Source: Progne subis subis | Lineage: Eukaryota; Chordata; Aves; Passeriformes; Hirundinidae | Length of the DNA: 64,000 nucleotides | Reading direction: 5' to 3' | Assembly (NCBI GenBank): GCA_022316685.1 | Contig: JAKJHU010000331.1 | Coordinates: 124,001 to 188,000, forward strand | Part shown: in pieces, positions 10,130-20,968 of the stretch | Layout of the letters: each line of letters begins with the position of its first letter | Position numbering within the stretch: position 1 is the first letter of the stretch | Position numbers and translations under genes: made by a program | Notes under the pieces: model-generated | Told to the model about the DNA's origin: nothing | The model's database searches: none | What the model saw: only the letters and a program-made list of their open reading frames with translations

Positions 10130-10295
10130 CACAGGGATGAGGTCCCTGGTCAGCTGTGTCTCCTCTTGAGGCTGAAGAGCCCCAGCTCCTGCAGCCTTGA
10201 CTGGTGAGAGAGACGCTCCAGTCCCTTTATCATCCTCAGAGCCTCTGCTGGACCTGCTCCAGGACCTCCATGGTCCTCCTGTCCTGAGGAGCGCA
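10130..10295 (-). mobile_element. CR1-like LINE 3' fragment
   Basis: Reverse complement of the fragment at 266-420 ('agcctctgctggacctgctccaggacctcc'), truncated, adjoining the next minisatellite. Confidence 0.7.
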
Positions 10296-10605
10296 GAGCT
10301 GGACGCGGCACTGGGCAGAGCTGGACACGGCACTGGGCAGAGCCGGACACGGCACTGGGCAGAGATGGACACAGCACTGGATAGAGCAGGACACGGCACT
10401 GGGCAGAGCTGGACACGGCACTGGGCAGAGATGGACACGGCACTGGGCAGAGATGGACACAGCACTGGGCAGAGCTGGACACAGCACTGGGCAGAACTGG
10501 ACATGGCACTGGGCAGAGCTGGACACGGCACTGGGCAGAGATGGACACGGCACTGGGCAGAGATGGACACAGCACTGGGCAGAGATGGACATGTCAATGG
10601 ACAGA
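10296..10605 (-). repeat. 22-bp minisatellite, array 3
   Basis: About fourteen units, read on the plus strand as 'gagctggacacggcactgggca', i.e. the inverse orientation of array 1. All frames are open. Confidence 0.9.
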
Positions 10606-10739
10606 ACTGTGAAGCAGGATTTAAGTTTTTTTAAGCTTCTTGCCGATGGCAGAGCCGACACCCTCTGAGGGGATCGAGGACGGACTCGGTGCTGACGACC
10701 CCACACGACACCTTCTGGACAGCTTGGACCCACCAGAGT

Positions 10740-12180
10740 TCCTGAGTTGAAGTTGGTGGGGAAGCTGCCCGGGATCCAGGCATTTTTGTTTTACATTTTA
10801 GTGTCTTGTGGGTGGGCAATCCCTTTCCATCAAGGACAGCCGTGGGGAGTGCGATCTCCCAGGCTGAAAGGAGACATGAACGTACAGATTGGGTAAGTTG
10901 TAATTGTTAAGGGGGAATTATTTCATATGGAGTGTTTACTTTATTAATAAAGATTTTACCCCCTCTTTTTTTTTTACTTTATGGGGCCCTTCTAAATATC
11001 CCAAACTGAAGTTCTCTTTCCCAGTTTGTATATCCTGCCTGCCGCCTTCCTAACCCTTTGTTCCTTCAGGGATTGGCGGGAGATGGAACCCACTGAAGGG
11101 CGCAGAAGCGCTAATGACCTTCAGCCATCTCCCGTCCCCTCCTGCCCCCTTCTCAGGATGGGCCCGCGCAGTCCACCCTGAGTTCTCTCCTCACCCACAT
11201 TCCACCGTCTCCCCATCCTATCCCTCTTCCCGACTCCACCCAAAATGGTGTCCGCCCCTCAAGGGAAACCGCCATTTTTGAGTTCATTCCCGCCGTCCTT
11301 GTTTCTCACCTTTGCGTCAGGTCTCTCCCTTGTGACGAGTTGAACCCTTCCGTTGGGATCCTCCCCGTTCATCGGGAAGTCCATCCCAAGCGCAGGCCCT
11401 GCTCCTTTGATCCGGCCTCTTCCAGTTCCTGCACATCCAGAACCGGAAATGACGCCGGCCGCAAGGGAGCCATCTTGGCTGTTGAGGGCTCAGAACACCG
11501 CACCTTGCCGGTCGGCCGAAAGCCTGGCTGCTCTGCTGTTGGGCAGGAGTGTTTCCTCTTTGGAGAAAGAGAGCGAGCCACTGGAGCCCTTGGCGTGCTC
11601 TGTGTGGGCTGTTGGTTGTGGGATGGCAGTGGGGCAAGTGCTGAGCCCTTCCCAACATGAGACATTCCCACTGGGATCCCTCTGCCAGCTCTGGCCCTCA
11701 GCACAGAGAGGATGTGGAGCTGCTGGAGCCAATCCAAGAGATTTTGAGAGCTGAAGCCCCTCTGCTTGGAGACAGCTGTGGGTGTTCAGCCTGGTGAAGG
11801 ATCCAGGGAGACACCAAAGCTCCTTCCGCTGGCTAAAGGAGCTCCAGGAGAACTGGGGAGGGACTTTGGACAAGGGCATGCAGGGACAGGACAAGGGGAA
11901 TGGCTTCCCATTGCCAGATGGCAGGGTCAGACAGGATACTGAGAGGAATCCTAGATGGGATATTGGGAGGAACCTTTCCCTGTGAGGGCACTGAGGCCCT
12001 GGCACAGGTTGCCCAGAGAAACTTAGGCTGCCCATTCCCTGGCCATGTCCAAGGCCAGGTTGGGGGCCCTGGAGCAGCCTGGCCCAGGGGAAGATGGGCC
12101 ATTCCCAAACCACAACTCCCAGAATCCCCAAATCCCAGAGTGGGACAGGCTGGCAGGACCCAGAGTGGGCAGCTGGCCCA
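10740..12180 (+). other. S block copy 1 (GC-rich promoter-like segment plus CR1 3' end)
   Basis: A duplicated intergenic block, also at about 24615, 40770, 51960 (+) and 60380-62260 (-). It contains an ETS-like CCGGAAAT followed by gacgccggccgcaagggagccatcttgg at about 11446-11480, and complementary aaaatggtgtccgcc / accgccatttttg motifs at about 11242-11280 (YY1-like cores). From about 11690 to 12075 it is CR1-like (gagccaatcc... tgtgagggcactgaggccctggcacaggttgcc). No convincing protein is encoded. It may be a copied promoter or first exon of another gene; transcription is unknown. Confidence 0.55.
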
Positions 12181-12234
12181 AGCTCCCAGCTCAGGCAGCA
12201 CCATCCCTGAGCACAGGGTTGGGTCCAGAGCAGC

Positions 12235-12430
12235 CCAGAGCTGGACATGGCACTGGGCAGAGCTGGACATTGCACTGGAAAGAGGTGGACATTGCACTGG
12301 ACAGAGCTGGATATGGCATCGAACAGAGCTGGACATTGCACGCGGCATAACTGAACATTGCACTGGGTGTAACTGGACATGGCACTAGGCAGAGCTGGAT
12401 ATGGCACTGGGCAGAGCTGGATATGGCACT
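12235..12430 (-). repeat. 22-bp minisatellite, array 4 (diverged)
   Basis: About nine degenerate units of 'agctggacattgcactgg(gc/ac)ag'. It ends in 'ggatatggcactggacag', the same words that flank the solo LTR at 53724. Confidence 0.85.
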
Positions 12431-12437
12431 GGACAGT

Positions 12438-13107
12438 TGTTGAGGGTTAAGTTCTCCTGTAGAATTTTTCCCCCCCATGAGTTGCTAGATTTTTAAGTAG
12501 GGGTAGTTAAGCGGTGCTTAACCTGACAAAAGAAGTTGATCACTTGTTTTGGGGAAGGGAGGAGGCTCCCGGGAGAGCTAAGGTGTGGGCTCACTTCTCT
12601 CAGTTTTCCCGGGGAGGACGGTCGGGCTACGGAGTAGCTGCCTGGAGTCCACAGCTAACGGAGGAGTCTGGTCCTGGGAATTCTATCATCTGTTGGAGTG
12701 CCCAGGAATTCGGAGTTTCTTCGTTACCCTGCTGGATTTTGGGTCAGCCCGGGGTCCAGCCGCTGCGGGTTCTCCAGCACTGCCCACTTTGCCTGCCGGG
12801 GTACCCCCCTGCCTGCTGAGGACAATCCATCGCTTCCAGCTTGCAGCCATCAGCGACGGACTTTTCCACCGTTTGCCCTCAGGGTTCTTGGTTCTGTTTT
12901 ACTGTTATTATAAGTGCTGTTGTTGTTTGTCTGTCCTGTTATATTTACTAGTAAAGGACTGTTATTCCTTTTCCCCATAGCTCTGACCGAAAGTTTTTTT
13001 TTAATCTTCTAAATTATAATAACACGGAGGGAAAGATTTGAATTCCTTATTTCCTGGAGAGGCCTGCCTCTCCTTAGCAGACAACTGTCTTTTTTCAAAC
13101 CAAGACA
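12438..13107 (+). mobile_element. LTR of an avian endogenous retrovirus (about 670 bp)
   Basis: Starts TGTTGAGGGTTAAG and ends aaaccaagaca at 13107. The interior 'actagtaaaggactgttattcc' and 'ttataataacacggagggaaag' resemble a common passerine ERV LTR. No clear target-site duplication is visible on the two sides, and the internal sequence after it is a 3' pol remnant, so it is either the surviving 5' LTR of a deleted provirus or a separate insertion. Confidence 0.65.
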
Positions 13108-14166
13108 GGTGTGCAATTCAAGCCAGAGTTCATCCATACTATGTTCTGCATGTATGGAGTCACACTAATTTGCCAGGGTTTGTAGCCGAAGGTAACGCAA
13201 GGGCTGACAAGTTGGCTAACCCAGCGTGGGTAGTCCCTCAGCCTGACGTGCTTCCCGCAGGCCAAGGCATCGCATGGGTTTTTCCACCAAAATTCACATA
13301 CGCTGCAGAAGCAGTTCCAACTGCCGGCCACTGAGGCTCGGGAGATTATTGAGTCATGCAACGACTGTCACGCCCTTGGTGCGCCATTGCCAGCAGGGGT
13401 TAACCTGAGGCCTTAAAGCCTTGGAGTTTCAGCAGACCGATGTAACCCAGGTCGCTGAGTTTGGCCGGCTCAAGTTCTCCTTGGACACGTTCTCCTCTTC
13501 GATGTGGGCTTCTGCTCACACTGGAGAGAAAGCCCGTGATATCATTGCCCCTCTGGAGGCAGGCCTTTGCCGTTCTTGGCATACCTTCTGCTGTGAAGAC
13601 CGACAATGGTCCTGCTTACGCCTCGCAGCAGGTACGGCAGTTCCTACAGTCATGGGGTGTGTCACATAACTTTGGCATCCCTCATTCTCCGATGGGACAG
13701 GCAATTGTAGAACGCAATCATGGTACACTCAAGTGTGTTCTTCAAAAACAAAAATGGGGAATGCAGGGTGAAACCCCACACAGTCGGTTGGCAAAGGCTT
13801 TGTACACCATCAATCACCTTACGGTGCCGCAGAACTCAAATAATCCTGTCATTTTGAACCATCATCTCTCGTTGCAGACTTTGGATGGTGTGCAACAGCC
13901 TCGAGCGAAGGTTTGGGTCCGAAATTTAGTCACAAAGAACTGGGAAGGACCCTATGACCTTATCGCTATGGGGCATGGGTATGCGTGTGTGTCCACGGAC
14001 ACTGGGACACACTGGCTGCCTTCAAAGCGTGTCCGTCCTGACCTGCAACCACAGAGGCAGAATTCAGCCGACAGGCAAGGTGGAAGCCATGATCAACTTG
14101 AAAACCACCAAGTAGATGAATCCTCGAGTGATCACTCGGATGATTCCTCCACAGACAGTGATTGAA
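13108..14166 (+). pseudogene. ERV pol remnant: RNase H end and integrase, frameshifted
   Basis: Remnant of a class II-like retroviral pol gene. Frame pieces show the end of an RNase H domain (SHTNLPGFVAEGNARADKLA), then the integrase zinc-binding region with a CNDCH motif around 13358-13372. The integrase core follows with KTDNGPAY and, further on, HSPMGQAIVERNHGTLK, plus a C-terminal part up to PSKRVRPDL. The reading is broken by frameshifts and stops (e.g. near 13410-13460), and gag, protease, reverse transcriptase and envelope are absent, so it cannot work. It ends about 80 bases before the 3' LTR, with a purine-rich run (aaaagggtgaga) that fits a polypurine tract. Confidence 0.8.
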
Positions 14167-14244
14167 TTTGTATATATTCCCTTTGTAAATTTGTTCATTT
14201 TTCTTTTTCTGTTATTCTTTTTTCGTAAAGTTAAAAGGGTGAGA

Positions 14245-14632
14245 TGTCACCCTGGTTTTTCTGAGTTTTTTAAAGCCTTTTGATTGTTCATAAGATGGAG
14301 TCAGTCTCTTTAGCTTCTGTACAATATTAGCAGCAGTTTTTGCTTTTTCTCCCACATGGTAAAATAAACAAATCCTTTGTTTTTCATTCTCTGTCCTTTG
14401 TTTGCACATTTCTAACCTGAAAACAACTGTAACTGACAGTTGGTCTGGCCATTTGACTGGGAGGTGATAACTCCAGAGCCAATCCACAGCCAGACCCACA
14501 AATGTATAAAAAGTAGGAAATAAACAGGCAGGGGGCTCTCAGCGTTGTTTGGGCCTTGGGCTCTCTCGGAGGAACATCTCTGCCCTGCAAATCTCTCATC
14601 TCCGTGTGGTTGCTTTGCGTGTTGCGATCACA
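14245..14632 (+). mobile_element. 3' LTR of the ERV (388 bp)
   Basis: TGTCACCCTGG ... GATCACA, with TATAAAAAG near 14503 and AATAAA near 14519. It is the same family and nearly the same length as the solo LTR at 53724-54110. The right flank (ttccca) does not match the left flank, so the locus was rearranged after insertion. Confidence 0.75.
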
Positions 14633-14639
14633 TTCCCAC

Positions 14640-15390
14640 CATGAGACATTCCCCACTCAGATCCCTCTGCCAGCTCTGGGCCCCAGCACAGAGAGAGTGT
14701 GGAGTTGCTGGAGCCAATCCAAAGGAAGCCACAGAGATACTTTGAGGGGTGAAGCCCCTCTGCTGTGGAGACAGCTGTGGGTGTTCACCCTGGAGAAGGA
14801 TCCAGGGAGACACCAAAGCTCCTTCCGCTGGCTAAAGGAGCTCCATGAGAACTGGGGAAGGACTTTGGACAAGGTCATGGAGGGACAGGACAAGGGGAAT
14901 GGCTTCCCAGTGCCAGAGGGCAGGATCAGATGGGAAATTGAGAGGAATCCTAGATGGGATAATGAGAGGAATCCTTCCCTGTGAGGGCAGTGAGGCCCTG
15001 GCACAGACTGGCCAGAGAAGCTGTGGCTGCCCGGTCCCTGGCCATGTCCAAGGCCAGGTTGGGGGGCCTGGAGCAGCCTGGCCCAGGGGAAGATGTCCCT
15101 GCCCATGGCAGGGCTGGCACCGCACGGGCTTTAAGGTCGCTCCATCCCAAACCATTGCAGAGCCCCGGGGCCGGGATGGGGCAGGGCGGATGCTGGGCAG
15201 AGCTGCCAGCTCGTGCTGCCGCCTGCTGGTGGAACCTGGAACTGCAGCTGGGGGCGGCGCAGACGCAGTGCTGCTGTTTAATCCTGCTCGCTGCTGCCCT
15301 CCGGTGGGCAATTCCTGAACCACAACGCCACAGCGAGTTCAGGAGATGTGAGGGCAAAAGAGGGAAAATCCCATTTTTGAAGAAAAAAGA
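14640..15390 (+). other. Second partial S block (CR1 3' end plus conserved spacer)
   Basis: CR1-like sequence at 14690-15080, then 'gctttaaggtcgctccatcccaaaccattgcag' and the conserved segment to 15370. The same pair recurs at 36590-36980 and 42650-43040, each time just 3' of a minus-strand type B or C gene. No gene recognised. Confidence 0.55.
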
Positions 15391-15392
15391 GT

Positions 15393-15415
15393 CATAGAGT
15401 TAAAAATGTGATGAA

Positions 15416-15450
<35 letters not shown>

Positions 15451-15973
15451 TTATTTTTTTTTTTTAATTGTAACATAGGGTTAAAAGTAAAGGACCGAGT
15501 TTCAGGGGTTTTTTTGTAACATCTAAACTGGCCAAACCAGAACTCATCCTTTATTCCTGCCTGAAGATTGCTGACCAAAAAGCAATTTGAATTTCTGTTA
15601 TTCAAATGAGGATGACCGAAACCCTGGGAGAAGAATTTGTGGGACCTGTGCTATCAGACGGAATGGAGCCACCCGCAAATGTGTCTACCAGATAAAATTA
15701 TCAGGGGGGATCATGAAAGTCAACAAAGAAATTCATACTCAAAAGTAATCCTTGACTCATGCACGCAAATTTATAAATATGCAACAGGCTGACACTTGTA
15801 AGGAGAAAACTTTTTGTTAGCAAGCATGCTGGCTGACTAAGGTCCAAGCATCCTCGGCCGAGAAATTGTATTTTGCTTTTGTGTCTCCCAGCTATTTTTT
15901 TATTTTTTATTTTTATTTTTAATTTTTATTAAACTTATAAATTTCTGTAAGAACGTGAATCTTGTTTTTCACA
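15393..15973. mobile_element. A/T-rich insertion, possible solo LTR
   Basis: About 580 bp present here but absent from the matching spacers near 37000 and 43050, which run straight from 'gaaaaaaag' to 'aaacatca'. It contains a (GT)n(AT)n run at about 15416-15450, an A/T-rich end with 'attaaacttataaatttctg', and ends in caca. An LTR is likely but neither a target duplication nor a family could be fixed. Confidence 0.4.
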
Positions 15974-15979
15974 AAACAT

Positions 15980-16500
15980 CACCTTTAAAAGTAAATGAAT
16001 GGGTCACGGTGCCTCTGTCCCCCTTTCTCTATTCTATTTTTCATCCTTTTCCTTTCTGATGGTTTTCCTTCCTATTTTCTCCCAATGTTTCTTCTGTTGC
16101 ATCGCCTCAAATGAGGAACTTTGGAATTGGACCCGAACTGACCATTCATGCTTTTCTAATTGTTCTGAACAGCTCTCCCCCCAGCTCCCTCAGCCACTCC
16201 AGGTGTTCCAGGCCCTTCCCTGGGCATGTTCCAGCCCCTCCAGCAGTCTCTCCAGGTCCTTTGTGAGGAACTGCAGTGAAAAGGGAGAGCAGAGGAAAAA
16301 GGGAGGAACATTTCTCCTTTGCCCCTCTGAAGATGGAGGTTTGAAACATAAAGCTTTAAGTCGCCACTAATGCAAACACCAGGAACTGCTTTATTGTAAG
16401 AAATGAGGCGCTCTGCAGAAAAGGCGTTAAAAGAGCTGTAGCGGATATATCAGGCGAGGCAGCAACAAATTGTTCAACTTTCGATATGGCAGGCGAGAAA
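15980..16500 (-). other. 3' flank of ART B2
   Basis: Conserved flank found 3' of B2, C2 (37040-37560) and B3 (43100-43620). A minus-strand AATAAA, seen as TTTATT at 16390-16395, is the likely polyA signal of B2. No other gene seen. Confidence 0.5.
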
Positions 16501-17194
16501 GGATCAAATTTCTGATGAAGGTTTTATGCACCAGGCAAGCAAGCAGCAATTTTTTCCCACTCTGGGCCAGCAAGCAGCAATTATTTGGATGCACCAGGCA
16601 AGGCAGCCAAGCAGCTTTAGGAGGTCACTGTGACATCGCCATCCCCAAGCCCCTCTATTGGGAAGTGCCCAAGCAGCCCCAGGCACTGCCCGGTCCCTGC
16701 TGTCCGTGCTGTCCTGGGCTGTCCCGGCAGCTCCAGCCCTGCCCTCGATGGTCCTGCTGGCCTTGCACCGCTCCGTCCTGGGCAGCTCTGGGTGGGCTTC
16801 CCCAGGATGGACCCCTTGTTACACTGACAGTGGAGGCTGCAGTGGCTGTGGTGGTCATGGTGACCATGGTCACTTTGGAACCACAGTGGCCACGGTGGCC
16901 TCAGTAGTTACAGTGACCGTGGCGACCACAGTGGCCCCAGTGGCCTCATGGGTCACAGTGGCCACAATGGCTGTGGTGACCATGGTGCTTCCAATGCCCA
17001 GAGTGGTCCGAGGGGCCAAAGTGGCCACAGTGGCAACAATGGCCACAATGGTCACAGTGGCCAAAGTGACCATAACGGCCACTGAAGCCTCGGTAGCCTT
17101 GGTGTCCTCATTTCTCTGCAGATCCTGGTGGCATTGGTGGGCATGGTGGCCACAGTGGCCTCCAAGACGACAGCGACCTTGGTGGCCTCGGTGC

Positions 17195-18372
17195 TCAGAG
17201 GGTTCCAGTGACCACTGCCATGGCCACAGTGGCCAGGAGAAGCCCCCTGAGGCGGGGGGAGTTGCTGGGGAGGCTCCCACCTGGGGACAAAGAAAGGGAA
17301 TCTGGGGGACAATGGGGGGAGGGACAGGGGTGAGGGAGGAGCCCTGAGGGTGTGGGGGTCAGAGGGACCAGAAGGAGGTCCCTGTCCCCTGTACCCAGCC
17401 ATGGGTGGCCAAGTCCCCCCAACCCCAGGGGGTGTCCCCAGCCCTGGATGTCCCTGTCCCCCTCACCTGGCACTGGCTGTCCCCATCCCCTGTGCCCAGC
17501 AATGGCTGTCCTGTCTCCCACCCACAGTCCCCTCCTGCCCATGGGTGTCCCCAGCACCGTGTGTCCTTGACCCCAGCCCTCACTCAGTGTCCCCCGCCCC
17601 TCCAGGTTGTCCCCATGAAGTCACCATTCAGCCACTCGCAGTCGTAGTTGCTGCGGTTCCCAATGGAGTGAAGATCAATGACCACCGTGTCCCCTTCCTC
17701 GCTGACATCAGTGACCTTGAATGTCTCGAAGGGCGGGATCAGCACCTCCTCCTCCTTAGGATACTTGGAGAATTTTTGGATGTCCGCGCCGTGGCACGTG
17801 CGCACCTTGAACAGAGTGCCCTGCCCAAAATCCTGGGCCACCTTTTCGTTCTTTGACGACGATGTAAACTGACCAAAGCGGACTTCGTCGTTTTTATTCG
17901 CCTTGAACTTGATGTCGCCCACCCCCCGGTGCACATCATAACACTGGTTCGGGTTTCTCAGCTTCTGGAGGGCCTGGGTCAGCAGGAAATGCAGCGATTT
18001 GAAGTGGAATTGGTTTCGGTACTTCCGTTTGCTGCTTCCAGCCGCACGCGTGGCCGCGTTGAACTGCTGGTACAAGCCCAACTCCTTCATGGTGTAGGCC
18101 CTGACAGCGATGGCCTGGTCTGTGGTAAGAGAGTGTGAATCGGAACCCTTCGCTTTCCAGTCAGCCTTGGCCTTCGTCCAGTTCTTGGCAAACATTTTAT
18201 TCTTGTTGAAGTCAGAGAGCTGGAGTTCCTGGAACTTCTCGGGCATGGTATCCCTGCATTTCAGGTACTGGTCATCGAAGGAGTTCGGGGCCATGTCCAG
18301 AGTCAGCTCCGTGATGTCGGCAGTGGCCATGGCCATTGCCAGCAGTGCCAGGGTGTGAGTCAGGGGGGCCAT
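17195..18372 (-). CDS. Ecto-ADP-ribosyltransferase, type B copy 2 (two exons)
   Basis: Predicted GPI-anchored ecto-ADP-ribosyltransferase of 277 residues. Exon 1 is 18372-17625 (748 nt, donor aatg|gtgact) and exon 2 is 17280-17195 after tccccag; the phase-1 junction encodes Gly. Signal peptide at about 1-18, Cys at 39, 144, 193 and 245, the NAD-site Arg in VHRGV (149), SSS at 171-173, and ExE at Glu207/Glu209 in PKEEEVLIPPFE. Sequons are NWT at 64 and NRS at 239. The tail GGSLPSNSPRLRG...LLLATVAMAVVTGTL is a hydrophobic GPI signal ending in TGA. All family residues are present, so it is probably active at the cell surface, modifying arginines. It is close to B3 and lies in tandem with A2. Confidence 0.9.
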
Positions 18373-18384
18373 GGAGAAGAGAGG

Positions 18385-19150
18385 TCACCAGGAGCAGTGT
18401 GGGACACTGTGGGACACAGAGGGGACAGAGGGGACACTCGGTGTGACACAGGGAAGACACTTGGGGACACCAGGGAATGCTGAGGGAGCACTGAGAGAAC
18501 ATAGGGGACACTGAGGGGCCCCAGGAGACACTGAGGGGACACAGGGGACACTGAGGGACATGGGGAGGCTTCCTTGGTGAGGGGCTGGGGAGGGACAGTG
18601 GGGTCAGCCCAGAGAGGGGGGACAGCCACAGCCAGGAGACCTCTGGACATGTCCTGGGACCAGATCACAAATCCTGGGGTCACTTCCTGACACCCCCCCG
18701 CAACCCCAGTGTCCCCCGCCACCCCAAACCCACTCCCGTAGTTCCGTGTCCCCCCCTCCCAGTGTCTCCCAGTGCCTCCTTTACCCCAATCCCTCTCCCA
18801 GTCCCTTGTACTCCTCCCGCTGACCCCCTGACCCCCAGGACCCTGACCCAAGGCCTGGGGTCCCCCAGTGTCCCCCTTGTCCCCCTCCCATACCCCAACC
18901 CCACTCCCAGTCCCAGGAGATCCCCGCTGTCCCCCCAGGACCCCGATCCCATCCCATGTGCCCCCCAGCATCCCCCAGTGCCCCCCAGTACCCCACTGCC
19001 ACTCCCACAGCCCTGTACCCCCCATCGCTGCCCCCGGCCCATCCCAGGACCCCATTCCCAGTCCGGTGACACCCCCAGTGTCCCCCCGGACCCCAACCCC
19101 ACAGCCCCATGAACCCCCCAATGTCCCCAGTGTCCCCCCAGCCCCTGGTA
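18385..19150 (-). other. Leader/intron-like repeats upstream of ART B2
   Basis: ggacactgagggaca repeats next to the start codon, then C-rich repeats to the promoter block. Counterpart of 5760-6525. Non-coding. Confidence 0.55.
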
Positions 19151-19680
19151 CCGAAACGGGCCGGAGTGAACTCCCTGACAGAACTGGAGGGATCACAAAG
19201 CCGCAATCCTTTATCAGCTCACAGCGGATCTCTCCCGGCCCTGCGCCTCGGGGGGGACTTCGCCACGGGGCGCTAATCCACTGCAATTACACATTTTCAT
19301 TAAAACGTGTCCCTTATCTAAGACAGAGACAGCACGTCTCCTAGAAGTAATTTGCATGGCCCCGCCTCCCCCTGGAAGTCCTTTTATGGCACTGGGGAGT
19401 GGTAAAAATGGGGTCTCTGGGGGTCGTTTTCACCAAACGCTTCGATATCAAAGGGACTTTTCCTAGAATGCTTTATTCCACAGGTGCTGTCGGTTCCTGT
19501 CAGGGAACTTGCCAAAACCCCACTGGAGTTCCCACTATCTGCTCCTCCACGGGTTCCAGCCACGTTTATCGTCCTGTGTGCAAACCTCCACATCCTTTTA
19601 TCACGTCTGCCCGTTCGTCTTCAGGCCCTGTGCAGCGCCTTCAGGGGAAGGGAAAATTTCCATTCTCTCTGTTGTTTGTC
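19150..19680 (-). promoter_or_regulatory. 5' flank block type II of ART B2
   Basis: Inverted copy of 5220-5760. Octamer seen as ATTTGCAT at 19350-19357 and a TATA-like element as CCTTTTAT at 19380-19387. Putative promoter. Confidence 0.5.
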
Positions 19681-19776
19681 ACCCGGTGAAAGAAATGCTG
19701 CAGCCCTGGCATCATCCGTGCTGCCCTCCAGGAGCTCCAGGAGATCCAGGTCTTTGCTGTCCTGAGGAGACCAGAG

Positions 19777-20213
19777 CTGGACACGGCACTGGGCAGAGCT
19801 GGACACAGAACTGGGCAGAGCTGGACATTGCACTGGGCAGAGCTGGACATGGCACTGGGCAGAGCTGGACACAGCACTGGGCAGTGATGGACACGGAACT
19901 GGACAGAGATGGACACAGCACTGTGCAGAGCTGGACACGGCACTGGGCAGAACTGGACACAGCACTGGGCAGAGATGGACACAGCACTGGGCAGAGCTGG
20001 ACACGGCACTGGGCAGAACTGGACATGGCACTGGGCTGAGATGGACATTGCACTTGGCAGAGATGTACACGGCACTGGGCAGAGATGGACATTGCACTGG
20101 GCAGAGATGGACACAGCATTGGGCAGAGATGGACACGTCACTGGGCAGAAATGGACACGGCACTGGGCAGAGATGGACACGGCACTGGGCAGAGATGGAC
20201 ACGGCATTCCCGA
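19777..20213 (-). repeat. 22-bp minisatellite, array 5
   Basis: About twenty units of 'gagctggacacggcactgggca' with variants, between B2 and A2. Flanked by CR1-like pieces at about 19680-19776 and 20214-20390 in the same (minus) orientation. Open in all frames over 430 bases, giving false frames of up to 234 codons. Confidence 0.9.
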
Positions 20214-20389
20214 TGTGCCTCACTGGGCTGGACAGAGGGGCACGGTCACTCTCTGACCTCCTGTCCCTGCTCCTCCCAATGCCCCCTGGATCCCTCCTGG
20301 CCCCAGGACACACATCCAGCTCCACTGGTCACCCACCAGCACCCCCAGGTCCTTCTCCAGAGCTGCTCCGGCAGGTGCCCCCAAGCCAG

Positions 20390-20968
20390 GCATGGCACTG
20401 GTGCTAAACTGGGCCAAAACCAGCCCAAATCACCAACCCCAGATGATTCCTCTCCCATATTCCTGCTTGGAATGGAATGTGTGGGAGCTCCCTCCCTCAG
20501 GAAGGGGACGGTCCCCGAGGATCCTGCGTGAGGTTGAGAGAAAGAGACGTTCCCACGAGTGTCGGTGTGGGCAGTGACATCCAGCCCTGCTAAAGAACTG
20601 TTCCTTTTGGTTGGCTTTGCCAGAATTCTTTATTGGAATTGTTTTGAGAGAATTTTTAATGGAATGGCTTTGCACAATGGCCTTGGTGGCCACAGCGGTC
20701 ACCGTGGCTGCGGTGGCCTTGTCACTCCAGGGCTCTTGGTGACCACGGTGGCCCTGGTGGTTATAGTGACCGTGGTGGCCAGAATGGCCGGAGTAGCCAC
20801 AGTGACCATAGCCGCAGTGGTGACAGCAGTGGCCTCACGGTGGCCGTAGTGGACACGGTCATCATAATGGCAGCGGTGGCCTCGGTCGCCTTGGTGGCCT
20901 CATTTCTCTGGGGCTCCTGGTGGCCTCGGTGATGGTGGAGACCACGGTGACCTTGGTTGCCCCGTGGC
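20390..20968 (-). other. 3' UTR and flank of ART A2
   Basis: GGCCAC-type repeats next to the tail exon, then 'ctttattggaattgttttgagag', whose complement carries AATAAA, then the conserved flank (ggaatggaatgtgtgggagc) shared with A1 and A3. Confidence 0.55.

Noticed and set aside
13038..13334. Functional retroviral integrase or replication-competent provirus.
   Set aside because: Only RNase H-end and integrase remnants remain, split over several frames; all other genes are missing.
15416..15450. Possible functional element at the GT/AT run.
   Set aside because: Simple dinucleotide repeat within an insertion; nothing supports more.
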